Of a DNA stretch of 64,000 bases, positions 54,378-64,000 are shown in pieces. Numbering within the stretch: position 1 is the first letter of the stretch; the number at the start of each line of letters is the position of its first letter. The notes under the pieces were generated by a model. The model made no database searches. It worked only from the letters and a program-made list of their open reading frames with translations, and was not told where the DNA came from. The position numbers and the translations under genes are program-made. Source of the stretch: Pseudeuparius sepicola (lineage: Eukaryota > Arthropoda > Insecta > Coleoptera > Anthribidae); contig OY987301.1 of the NCBI GenBank assembly GCA_963920635.1, positions 21,432,501 through 21,496,500 of the forward strand, written 5' to 3'.

Positions 54378-55005
54378 AGGGTAGGTCCAAAAATATAAAA
54401 ATTGTACAAGAGTAAAGTACCCTTATTTAAAAAAAATCAGCAAACGGTTATTAAGAAAAATTGTTTAGAATTAAAAGATATGCCTAAAAACCAAAACATA
54501 GTCTCCTAAGAAAGAAAAAATTTCGTCAATTAATTTCCAGTTTCTTAATAAGCATTTAAAATAAAAATTTTGCACCTTAAATGTGAGGTTTTTAATATAC
54601 ACATTATCATTATTAATGTTTTATCTTGTTCAGAAGAATTTTTGCGAAATTTTAAAGTTTTGTTTAATATCGTTACAACAAACATGAAATTTGTGATTCC
54701 CTAAAAAATTCAAAATCTAAGTTAATTTTACAAATATGCTTGAATTAGAACAAAGTTATGGGAAATTGATTTAATTTTGATTAATTTATGAAATTGTTAA
54801 GGGTGAATAATAAAACAAATTTTTTTAGGAGATTATAACCTGTTTTTCAAAAAAATATATTTTTTTCTTAGGAGGCCATGTCTTGGTGTTTAGGCATAAC
54901 TTTTAATTCTAGACAACTTTTCTTAATAACATTTTGCTGAATTTTTTTAAATAAGGGTACTTTACTCTTGTACAATTTCTATATTTTTTGACTAGATTTT
55001 GTTCT
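54378..55005. mobile_element. Foldback MITE (CAGGGTAGGTCCAAAAAT)
   Basis: Left arm 54378-54520 and right arm about 54845-55000 are inverted copies sharing ttgtacaagagtaaagtacc, cttatttaaaaaaa, tatgcctaaa-accaa and ctcctaagaaa. TA precedes the left CAGGG end; the right terminus is degraded. It is non-coding. Confidence 0.8.
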
Positions 55006-55260
55006 TACCTGTGAAATGTTAAACGTGTATGCTGATAAAGAAGTTTTTTTACAAGATAGGCACTGGCCTCGCACCATACCTATTCCTTTAAATCGCCGAA
55101 ATAATATTTATACATTACAAAAATAAATTTGTTACATATGGCCGTTGAGTGAGGATCATTCAACGATATGGCATATGGCAGAGGCCATATTCTACCGCTT
55201 GGTGATATAACATTGCCAAATCTATTTTTAGAAATCATGGAAATCATTATTAATGTTTAC
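55006..55260. other. Spacer, nothing recognised
   Basis: A small imperfect palindrome (catatggccgttgagtga and tcattcaacgatatggcata) at 55136-55180. Confidence 0.4.
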
Positions 55261-55261
55261 T

Positions 55262-55360
55262 AGCAATCAAGGTACTCGTACTTACCTGTTATATTCATAG
55301 ATTTTCCAATAAAATTGCATACTTGGCATCATTGATATACCATTAGAAAGTAAAAGTAAA
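55262..55360 (+). repeat. Partial second copy of hAT element interior
   Basis: tgttatattcatagattttc, caataaaattgcat and acttggcatcattgata align with 48355-48415, inside the hAT element at 47502. The termini are absent. Confidence 0.7.
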
Positions 55361-55384
55361 AGAATAGGTTAACTTTGGACAAGA

Positions 55385-55745
55385 AGAATACTTCGTTTCA
55401 TGTACAAGAAGCACTCTGTCCCTCAGATAGTTCCCTTCCTCCGGTGGGACATCCCTAGAAAGCGATTATGTCAATTTATGTAAATTACCGCCCTTCCTTA
55501 ATCTTTTATGGGCACACAGGCGCTATCTGCTGGCCCCTGGCAGCGGTCGCGTAATCCCGATATGAAAACCGGGAAATCGGGACATATTCCGCGGCTACGC
55601 GCCGCGAATTCCCGGCTTCAAAGGCAACAGGCAGCGCTGGGGCTTGAGCGCCGGCCACGAAATTTAATCTCGGTAATGCCATTGTATGGCGTTGGTCATA
55701 TGGGTTGAGTTTGGTTCGACATGTCGGACGGACATAGTTCGGTGT
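55385..55745 (+). repeat. Local repeat family L3, copy 1
   Basis: Aligns over about 350 bases with 59945-60305: caagaagcactctgtc, ggtgggacatccc, cgggcgctatctrc-type words, aatcccgatatgaaa, cgggacatattccg, ggaattcccggct and taatgccattgta. It is GC-rich relative to its flanks. Open frames on both strands in both copies (about 62-97 codons) are in matching places but differ in sequence, so coding is not supported. Confidence 0.8.
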
Positions 55746-55789
55746 CCGAGATTCGCCTAGATGCAGGGACGTACGAAAAAAAAAGCCCA

Positions 55790-56130
55790 TGCCGAAAGTA
55801 GGTACACTATGCTAAATTTAAACAGTTCGGATGAATAGCTTTAATCTAGGCCAGATCATAATCGTAAATCCCTAATTAAGTTTGTTGAAATCTGGTTGGA
55901 TCCAGATTTTATTGCTCATTTATGCTCGGAACGCTCACAGACACTGATCATGAGTCTCAAAGGAAGTACGTCTTATTGAAAATCTTACAATTTTATTAAA
56001 TTCTCGAATAACCTCTCAAGTTGAGATGCAGGCACACTACGTTCCCTAATGAAACATGCTCAGAAATGGAAGATGTAAAGCGAATTGCATTGTGAATCAA
56101 ATTCTTTAAAAAATATGAGGTGTCCCACTT
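55790..56130 (+). repeat. Local repeat family L4, copy 1
   Basis: Shares gaatagctttaatctggrc, cataatcgtaaa, cctaattaagtt, attgctca-ttatgctc and attttattaaatt with copies at 57780 and 61290, all in the same orientation. It directly follows L3 copy 1. Confidence 0.75.
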
Positions 56131-56815
56131 AAGATGCTCTTCATTATTTATCTCCTTTATTTTTGATTTTAGAAAAAATAGTTTCAAATAAAAAAGAAAT
56201 GGTACGAAATTTTCTACATTTGTGGGAGTTTAGCTTATTTTTCTTACGCTTACATACAGCTTGTCTCTTTATATACGAGTCGTCATAGAACATTGTTATT
56301 TGTTATGGGAAGATCTATATTTTTTATATTTTCTAATAATTACAAATTATGTTTGTTTGTAACAAAAAAGGCCTTCTCAAACCAAGTAGCAAAGTTGTAT
56401 GGGACAAGCTGTATCTAAGGAAATCTCCTACAGTCGTAGAAGAGTTCGTACTGTTTATTTTTTATTTTGAACTTTTGTTTCTGGAATCGAAAATAAATAA
56501 GATAAATAATAATAATGAATAAATAATCTTAAGTGCATACCTACATTAGTGGAAATTACCAATGTTCCGAATCAAACGATGTCCCAATTTTATTTCTCTT
56601 TTAGCTAAAACTTATAACCTGATAACTTCTTCACATTACCAAATTTAATATAATCAGGACTAGAAGATACACTTTCAGTTAAAACTTTGATTGTTAAATA
56701 GCACAGAAATAATATTCAGAACGGAAGGCTCCCTAATGACAGCTGCTGTCAAATGAACTTAAACTTTTTAGTATGGTAATTAAATTTATTACTAGATAAA
56801 ATATAATAATTTTTA
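56131..56815. other. Spacer, nothing recognised
   Basis: A+T-rich, nothing supported. Confidence 0.45.
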
Positions 56816-56820
56816 TATTG

Positions 56821-57384
56821 GACCGGGAGATAGTGGCAGATTTTTGTGAAATATGTGTTTTGATACGATTTTATACAGGCTGCCATGTGTTTTATAATGA
56901 AGTTCAAAATAGAAAATTCCTCGGAAAACTATAGGCATACCGTTAGGGTAGGTCCAAAGGGCTATTATTGCCACGTGATCTTGTATTTTAATAATTAATT
57001 TTTCCACGTTTCTGAACAGGCTGCCAATGAGAAGTATGCAAGTTCTTATCCTTTTTTCAGCATTTTCATAATAAGAACTTGAGTACTTCTCATTGGCAGC
57101 CTGTTCAGAAACGTGGAAAAATCAATTATTAAAATACAAGATCACGTGGCAATAATAGCCCTTTGGACCCACCCGAACTTCATTATAAAACACATGACAG
57201 CCTGTGTAAAATCATATCAAAACGCATATTTTTCGAATAATTGAAAACTCAGTTTTTCACATGAAGAACCCAGGATGACTCTCTGATTCATACCTTATTA
57301 TTGTGGGAATATGTGCCACATAATGCCCTTTGCAAGGCATACTGAGTAAAATCACGTCCAAAAATCTGTCACTATCTCCCGGTC
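56821..57384. mobile_element. Foldback element (gaccgggagatagtg ends)
   Basis: The left end gaccgggagatagtggcaga and the right end ctgtcactatctcccggtc are inverse. The inner arms, around a centre near 57057, share caggctgccaatgagaagta, ttctgaacaggctgcc, aaaatacaagatcacgtggc and atagccctttgga. The inner ~170 bases of the arms are almost identical. The right half has about 90 extra bases that also occur, without a left partner, at 49618-49757. Confidence 0.85.
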
Positions 57385-57779
57385 TATATACTTAATTTAT
57401 CCTAAGAAGTTTGGTTGTTAAATTATGCCTACCAAACAATGAATAATTAAATTATTTGCAGTTGTATAAATTCTCTTCCTAAATACAACTCGTATGGTAT
57501 GCTGCGCAGTTTTGGTAATTTCAGCTTTAAAATTATAATTCGTAAAATTAACGAAACGATGATGCGGGCATATCACTAGTGATATTACCCTTAAGAATAA
57601 TTTTCTTCTGTGGCGCATCTATCACTTTCAAGGGTACTCAAGGTTCATTACATCATTCCCATAAGGCGGAGGTATTGTACTTCACCCTCATATGGCGTAA
57701 TTTGATGTGAGCCATACAGGTTCCCGAATTTATACATGTTAATCTTCATAATCCGAGCTGTGAATGTAACATATACCTA
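57385..57779. other. Spacer, nothing recognised
   Basis: A moderately GC-richer patch (57640-57720) precedes L4 copy 2 where L3 would be expected, but I cannot align it to L3. Confidence 0.4.
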
Positions 57780-58180
57780 CCTACGCACGTGTAATCCTAC
57801 GTTATACACTAAATTTAGTCATGGAACTGGAGAAAGGATAGTAGCTCACCCTTATTCAACGCATACCATTAAATTTAAATAGTTGCGAGGAATAGCTTTA
57901 ATCTGGACAGACAATAATCGTAAAGTCCTAATTAAGTTCGTCTGAAATCAGCTCGAATCTCCTTTTTATTGCTCGTTTATTCTCGCGATGCTCTATAGCT
58001 AGAGCCTTGATCAGGAGTCAGGGCGCGAGGTGCTATCCCGTCAGCTGTTCTTTATTAAAAATGCAGTTTTATTAAAATTTTCAAGTAACCACTCTAGGTT
58101 TAGATGTTTGCCTTATGCAGGCATACGTTCGATAATGAATTGCGCACGGACGTGGAAGTAGATCCAATAAAGTTTTTATG
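57780..58180 (+). repeat. Local repeat family L4, copy 2
   Basis: Shares tatacactaaattt, catggaactggagaaagga-type words and aatagctttaatctggac with 61290-61560, and ttattaaaaa..ttttattaaa-ttt with 55975-56000. The unit is about 370 bases. Confidence 0.75.
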
Positions 58181-58331
58181 AAATTTCGCTTGTACTATAA
58201 ATACTTGTATGTACCTATAAAAACACTCTTAATTAAATATCCTAATTATTATACAGATTGTTAGAAAAAAAGTAGCTCAATCCGCCACAGATTCTCTAAA
58301 CCAAAACAATAAAGCTTTCCTTATGCCATTT

Positions 58332-58731
58332 TTCTTAAAAACACTTAAATGAAAGTTATTGATGAGTGTTTTTAAAAGAAGCGTTTTTTTGTGTCCAGGT
58401 AAAATACTCCTACAATAATTTCAAACATAACATAGCAACTAATCTGTGGAACAGATGTTACAAAACGTATATACCAAAATGAACCGAAGAACAATAGTCT
58501 GCATAGAAAAGGAAGGGGCACATATTATAGAGTACTCACTGAAACATTTTTGTTTTGATATTTTTATTGTTGAATTATCATTTATTAAATAACTCTTAAA
58601 TTGTTGCCCTAATAACATATTTTTATGTTCCACAGATTAGTTGCTATGTTATGTTTGAAATTGTAGAGGGATTTTATCTGGACACAAAACGGCAAACTTT
58701 GCAGAACTTTTAGTTATTAAGTGTTTTTAAG
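58332..58731. mobile_element. Foldback element with ~120-base arms
   Basis: The outer cttaaaaacacttaa and the inverse at 58715-58731; the inner tgtgtccaggtaaaat, aatttcaaacataacatagc and aactaatctgtggaaca pair with inverses at 58626-58685. The loop is about 170 bases and the element is non-coding. Confidence 0.82.
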
Positions 58732-58829
58732 ATGCTAGTTGAACGCAAATAAAAATCATTGGTATCGTACTGTCGTGCTCGAAGATGTGCCTCAAAATAC
58801 ATATCTGACATTATGTATTATACATTATA

Positions 58830-59010
58830 CAGCGTGATGAATAAAAAATGCGAAAGTGTGATTTTTTCTTCTTTTGAGTAGGTAGCTGTGAATTCGTATT
58901 TGATATTGTCTTGGGATTTCAAACAACTTTTCTTAGTGCCATTCAGCTGCAGTTCTAAAAATAAGGGTACTTTACTCTAGAGGAATTTTCATATTTTTCA
59001 ACCTGCCCTG
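58830..59010. mobile_element. Probable short TA-flanked MITE
   Basis: The left CAGCGTGATG follows TA (58828-58829). The right cctgccctg precedes TA (59011-59012). It contains ataagggtactttactct, the inverse of a word shared with 2205 and 54412. The terminal repeats are short, so the boundaries are uncertain. Confidence 0.45.
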
Positions 59011-59940
59011 TAAGGATACGAATAGAAATTTCAAAATTTTTACGGGTGAATTTTGAGTTTAAGCACAAGCACCAACTTTTATCAAGAATATTTTTTTAGA
59101 AACTTCAAATAAAGAAAATTCACATTTGTGTCTAACCTTCTGGCAGACACATATTTATATTTGAATTTTAGTTAAATTACCTAAATTTAGTATACCTAAC
59201 CTAAAATGAGAAATGATATATTTTGATGGTTTTTAGTATTGCTACTTCCGGTATAGGCTTTTTTATTTGTTGTTTTTAGTAGTATCTAATAACATTACAT
59301 TCTTACGTTACATTATCATAATAGAATCTAACTCTGTTGTAAAATTTACCATTTCTAGAAAAATACCACGATTTTGAGAGTCTTATTTTACGACGTGCAC
59401 TCGTAACGCTAATTCTAGTTTGACACAAAATTTTATGTAGATTATTTTCCTTTTTGAAATATATCTAATCTTATCCACGTCTTCGTTATGTTCAATAATG
59501 TTTTTCCAGTACGTGGAATTTAACTGAGCAGCAATATTAACAATATAATAACCTAAAAATGCTAGTTTTGTAGAACAATTATTCATGTGCCGAACAGAGA
59601 GCTCTTGTTTTTGTATTTTTTCATGTATATGTTTTAAATCTTTGAATTCTATTCTAGCCCATGTCTTAATGCACTCTTTCTTTATATAAAACAGTAAACA
59701 GGGAAAACAAAACAGTGAATATATCTTACGCGCTATACGCCCACGATGCTATTGCAAAAGTTGAATATTTAACAATAGGTTAAAACAAATAAAAAAGTTA
59801 CTCCAAAACGAACCTTTACTAGACTCTAGGACTAGGATACCTTGCCTAAAATAAATTACCTATTTCCGATGTAGCTATACTGGAAGTAATAAACACTGTT
59901 GTATTCTCCTATTTCTTCCTATAAAGCCGTTCAAATAAAC
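59011..59940. other. Spacer, nothing recognised
   Basis: A+T-rich, no supported gene. Confidence 0.45.
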
Positions 59941-59944
59941 CACT

Positions 59945-60305
59945 TCATTTCATATACAAGAAGCACTCTGTCGCGCAGACCGTTCCCTTCCCCCCGGTGG
60001 GACATCCCCAGAAGGCGATTATATCAATTTGTGTAAATTAGGGGCGCCCTTCCTCCGTTTTTTACGTTTTACGTGTGCACGGGCGCTATCTACAGGCCCC
60101 TCGCAGCGGGCGTGTAATCCCGATATGAAAGCCGGGAAGGAGGAACATATTCCGCTGCTACGCGCAGGGAATTCCCGGCTCCAAAGGGAACGCCAAGGCG
60201 CGGGCCGCCGGGTCTGAAATTTAATCTCAATAATGCCATTGTACGACGCTGGCCATATGTATGGGTCGAGTATGGTTTGGATGTGTCGAACTGAGAATAA
60301 TTCAA
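59945..60305 (+). repeat. Local repeat family L3, copy 2
   Basis: Same order of landmarks as 55385-55745, with indels in the ggcgctatct region and in the GC-rich right half. Same orientation. Confidence 0.8.
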
Positions 60306-61289
60306 AAGGCACGATTCAGTAGAAACGGGGCAACCGGTGACGCCGTGGAGAGTTGGGGTAATATGGAATCATTTCAAGGTAAAATCGATGCCCCTTTGCC
60401 ATATGTATAGGAGTTTTATATTTTTATTTTGTATAATAAACATTGTGAAATATATTAGTTTATTAAACCTATGAACTGTTCCAGTGCATTATTAATTTAT
60501 GCGGGTACAGAGAAAATTAGGAATCTTATCGATTAATATTCGCTCTATAAAAAAGCGACCACGCATTCCTGTCTTATTTTTTTTCATAAAACTAATGGTT
60601 CTTGTAATAATACTTTTAGTCATTTGTTTTGGTGTCGCACAGCCGACTTTCCAATTTTTGTCGAATTCGTCAATATCGTCAATTTGGAAAACATTATGTA
60701 TATTATATAGGCACTTTTTAAACCGCGAATCCAGTGGCGTAGTCAGATATTTTACCTCTCCCAGTTTTTTTATCCATTCACATTTTTTAACTCTTCGTAA
60801 TTGAAAAATGCGAATAGGTAAAGCTATACTCGTCTTTTGGAATAATCGGACCCCAAAATTGACACATTGGTAATTTGGTTCGTATCAACCGACAAATCAG
60901 GGGTGTCAGGTCCGTATTTCATTTTCTCTAACAATTTTTTTTGTTTACACCACAAAACGCAGAAATGTATTGCTGTTTCTTCCAAAGTTGTTTGTCTGGG
61001 CGCCTAAACAGAAACAATGTAGTGACAAAAAATGAATGTTATTGTAAATTAATGAAAATTGGTAGGTATAGGGTAAACAATATCAAGGGAATAAATTTTA
61101 TATAATATTTTTCCATATTTTGGCGTTTTTGACATTTTTTGATTAAATGTCAAATTTGACAGTCAAATTTTAACGATTTTTCGAACAATTTTTCCCCTTA
61201 TATGAAGCAGACTTTATTTGTCACACTGTATATTCCCTGTTGAAACTTTTCAAGTGGATATCTTGTTTACAGACACCTAGAAATGCGCA
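60306..61289. other. Spacer with an orphan hAT-like end
   Basis: ccagtggcgtagtcagatat (60732) looks like a hAT terminus, without a partner. A 101-codon hydrophobic frame (60499-60804) runs through low-complexity sequence and is not called. Confidence 0.4.
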
Positions 61290-61640
61290 ATTACACGTAA
61301 TATACTAAATTTGCGCATGGAGCCAAGTAAAGGATTTGCCCCGATTTATGTTACGCTCAGTCGCAGGGACCGTTATTTCGCGAATACTATGAAATTTAAA
61401 TTGTCCTGAGAAATCGCTTTAATCTGGACCGATAATAATCGTAAAGTCCTAATTAAGTTCCTCCTGAAATCAGCTCCGGGTCCCGTTTTTACTGCTCACT
61501 TATTCTCGCGATCCTCTTGGGGTGCTGATCATGGAATCCCCTAGGAACTGGACTCGGCGAGACACCGACTGCAGATTTATTGAAAACGATTTTGTAACCT
61601 CATTTAGGTATCGCAAAATTCGGAATTCTTTCAAATTTTC
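61290..61640 (+). repeat. Local repeat family L4, copy 3
   Basis: atcgctttaatctggaccga, taataatcgtaaagtcctaa and ttaagttcctcctgaaatca, then ctgctcacttattctcgcga, align with 57890-57990 in the same orientation. Confidence 0.78.
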
Positions 61641-61854
61641 GTTTTTTACAAGTTAACAACACGATATTGTGATTCTGAAATAGTTTCAATTTTAAAGAAA
61701 TATTTGTTAATATTTGCGTAAAAAATCACAGTGCGTGAAAGTATACCGTATACCTAAAGTCTATACGAAGAGATCAGATCATGATGTAAATAATTTAAGC
61801 ACACAGTAGGGGACGCCCACTAAAAAGGAAAATGCGTGATTTTTTTTTAAGAAG
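61641..61854. other. Short spacer
   Basis: Nothing recognised. Confidence 0.4.
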
Positions 61855-62165
61855 TCTTAAACATGGGGCGAATCAACCCTAGTCCCCACTAACTCGGCGC
61901 TCCGGTAGGCTGCGACGCGCTGTGTTGCCACTTGTGCGCGCCGCCCGTTCCAACAGCCCACTAGCTGCGTAGACAGCTGATCCTGATCGGGTGAACGTGA
62001 ACGAAACCAGAGGGAAGTGCACGTGCACTCTTCCTGTGAATCGACGCTGTGAACCGCTGCTACCGCCAAATTCTTGGATACCATCCTCACCATGCTCGTG
62101 CTCCCACATTCCGTGTACGACAGGCGACAGCGCAGGTAGAACCTGCACTAGAAAATTACTACACC
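61855..62165. other. GC-richer island
   Basis: Contains gcgcgccgcccgttccaaca and an E-box-like palindrome gtgcacgtgcac (62018-62029). Open frames of 65-89 codons exist on both strands. None is recognisable, and no splice signals single one out. Candidate exon or promoter. Confidence 0.35.
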
Positions 62166-62699
62166 CTTACGGAAGTATCCCATCATAAATTGGCAGTTTT
62201 ATTATACGCTAGTGCGGGCTTATTACTGTATCACAACAGATTTCTTCTACCTACGGGCTAGGAGATGCTAAGATCTGAGGCTCACCAACAGAATAAGCTT
62301 GTGCCTTTAATCTGTGTGGTCAAGTTACTGGTGGCATATTGTGCACAGTGTTAATTCTCAATACATTTTTGGACATTATAATGACATTTTTTACAACAGA
62401 AGAAAATGATTTACCTTAGAAAATCAAAAAGCGAGTCAAAAAGGTAATAAGTTAAGTAGACCATGATGTTTTTGTCGTCACAACAGAAAAATGTTTCCCT
62501 AAAAATTTAATAACCACAAAAAATATAGACCTTTCAGGATTTTTTCAGAATTTCTACATTTTGGAAATAATTTCTGTGAACAAGTAAAGAAACAAGTAAA
62601 TTTACGATATGTTGTGTAATTGGCAACTGCGCACAAGTCTTGACGACTGACTAGGAAAGCGCCGTTAAGAAGGGGTTTTCGCAATTTGGAAAATATATT
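62166..62699. other. Spacer, nothing recognised
   Basis: A+T-rich, no supported gene. Confidence 0.4.
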
Positions 62700-62790
62700 T
62701 TTTGTTGACTTCAAAAAATTTTTAATTTCGGATTCATATTAAGCTATTTTTTTCTAACTGTGGTTAAAATTTTTTACATCATGACTGAAA
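62700..62790 (+). mobile_element. MITE right-end copy (catcatgactgaa)
   Basis: catattaagctatttttttc, taactgtggttaaaa and ttttacatcatgactgaa match 23370-23440. A left end was not found. Confidence 0.62.
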
Positions 62791-62887
62791 TACCGTCTAT
62801 AAGGTTTATTTAATGCGCGTGAGAATCAAATTTGAAATATAGAAAAAATATATTAATTTTGTAGTATATAAGTGTATACAAATCGAT

Positions 62888-63993
62888 AAAAAATATATTT
62901 TCAAAAACCTTTTTTTGCGAAAGGTCTTCAAAAAACGCTTCTTTTGACGTTTTTACTTTTGTCAAAATGTAAATACAGGGACGGCTACGATTTTTTTTAT
63001 ACCCCGATTTTCACAAAAACCATTTAGCGATTTTTTATTTAAAATCTGACACAACAGCGTTAATCAAGACACCCCAAAACCCCCATAATATACTAAATTT
63101 CAACAAAAAATGTAGAGGGTGTTCGGTTCTACACCGTGTTAAAGTTGAGCAAAATAGGAATTTTAAAGACATCTGGCGAGCCAAGTGTGCCATGGAATCC
63201 CTTCAAAACAGTTGCATGGTCAACAGGACTACTCAAAATGTTGGTGTGAAAAGATTTACTACAAAAATATACAGGGTATTTTTCTCTGAGCCAACTCAAA
63301 TTTCTGAATTTTTATTAAACTTTATACTGATCAGGAGTGCTCTGGAATCATTGAAAAAATATTAATAAACACAAAAGTAATTTATTTCTTTACAAAATAC
63401 CAACCAACAAATAAAAACAATTTAAATTATTGGGCCTTTCTCAACAAAGTCACTGTCTAAGATGATACATTTTCTGTGCGTTTCCTGTTATGACACACCA
63501 GCCACCTTAACTGATATGGACTTACTGACTGGCAGGCTTCTGTATTTTTTAGATTTAGTTCGTTTATAATATATGGAGCGGTTTTGATATACTCGTTTTT
63601 TGACCCGTATAAAGTTGCAAAAAATTCAGTATTGGACCTTTGCACACCAACAACTGTTTTGAGGGGATTCCATGGCACACTTGACTGATGGGCAGATGCC
63701 TTTAAAATTCCTATTTTGCTCAACTTTGACACCCTGCATAATGGAACTCCCTGTATATTTTTTATTCAAATTTGGTATATAGGGGTTTTGGGGTGTTCTG
63801 ATTAACTCTGTGGGGTCAGATTTTAAATTAAAAAAAATCGCTAAAAGGTTTTCGCGAAAATCGGGGGTATAAAAAAATCGCAGCCGGCCCTGGACTTGCA
63901 TTTTGAAAATGGCAGGAAGGTCAAAAGAAGCGGTTTTTGAAGGCCTTTCAAGCAAAAAAAGGTTTTTGAAAATATCTCACAAAATACATTTTT
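62888..63993. mobile_element. Large foldback element at right edge
   Basis: Left arm 62888-63330 and right arm about 63630-63993 are inverse: atattttcaaaaaccttttt, taccccgattttc, aaaatctgac, aaaataggaattttaaag and aagtgtgccatggaatccc all have inverses on the right. The centre (63340-63620) is unique and contains the conserved segment shared with 7950-8190. The outer right limit is within a few bases of the window end, so the element may continue. Confidence 0.82.
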
Positions 63994-64000
63994 TATAGAC

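Noticed and set aside
60320..60420. Possible decayed pogo-like end (ggggtaatatggaatc)
   Set aside because: Resembles the style of the iterated words at 50499 but has no CCGTAAAA terminus, no TA duplication and no partner.
60732..60751. hAT-like terminus CAGTGGCGTAG
   Set aside because: No partner end or 8-base duplication was found; the similar word at 1055-1064 and 32244-32253 lies within the composite element and also lacks a partner.

Overview
The window reads as non-coding, repeat-dominated nuclear DNA of an animal, most likely an insect. It is strongly A+T-rich. It contains no rRNA, tRNA or bacterial-type operon that I can see and no intact host gene with recognisable multi-exon structure. 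Nearly all recognisable structure comes from eukaryotic class II transposons and their deletion derivatives (pogo/Tigger-like, mariner-like, hAT, PIF/Harbinger, many TA-flanked MITEs and foldback elements), plus two decayed retroelement fragments. The words TAGGTA/TACCTA and GGTACC recur throughout the spacer DNA, which I associate with several insect lineages. I cannot name a species.

Layout. 0.4-1.7 kb is a truncated copy of a composite element whose larger copy lies inverted at 30.4-33.4 kb. 2.05-2.5 kb is a TA-flanked MITE. 3.58-6.33 kb is a complete pogo/Tigger-like element whose transposase is open if one 52-base intron is removed. 7.6-11.4 kb holds a foldback element, two hAT derivatives with target duplications (one with a transposase C-terminus) and a small candidate first exon. 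9.9-16.5 kb carries three copies of a GC-richer repeat (R). 14.7-15.9 kb is a 1.15-kb foldback and 16.7-17.3 kb a dead LINE reverse transcriptase. 19.8-22.2 kb and 25.5-30.4 kb carry two further locally confined repeat families (L1, L2), with MITEs between them.

The second half opens with a mariner-like element with unusually long (~368 base) inverted repeats and a transposase that has lost its central catalytic segment (34.1-36.0 kb). It continues with a candidate acidic terminal exon (36.6 kb, minus), a foldback at 37.5-38.3 kb, a Harbinger derivative (41.1-41.7 kb), a decayed retroelement C-terminus (42.2-42.6 kb, minus), a foldback at 45.6-46.4 kb and a hAT MITE with a perfect 8-base duplication (47.5-48.5 kb). 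Next come a CpG-rich island (50.2-50.5 kb), a pogo-like non-autonomous element with iterated words and a tandem repeat (50.5-51.6 kb), and several foldbacks. A degenerate higher-order repeat array (families L3 and L4) occupies 55.4-61.6 kb, and a large foldback runs up to the right edge.

The genes do not form a pathway. Three signals stand out. First, the apparently intact pogo-like element, whose ends share architecture with two other TA-flanked elements here. Second, the nested composite element, whose insertions can be ordered in time. Third, the segregation of GC-richer repeat families into separate neighbourhoods (R, L1, L2, L3/L4), which looks like decayed local tandem duplication rather than genome-wide dispersal.
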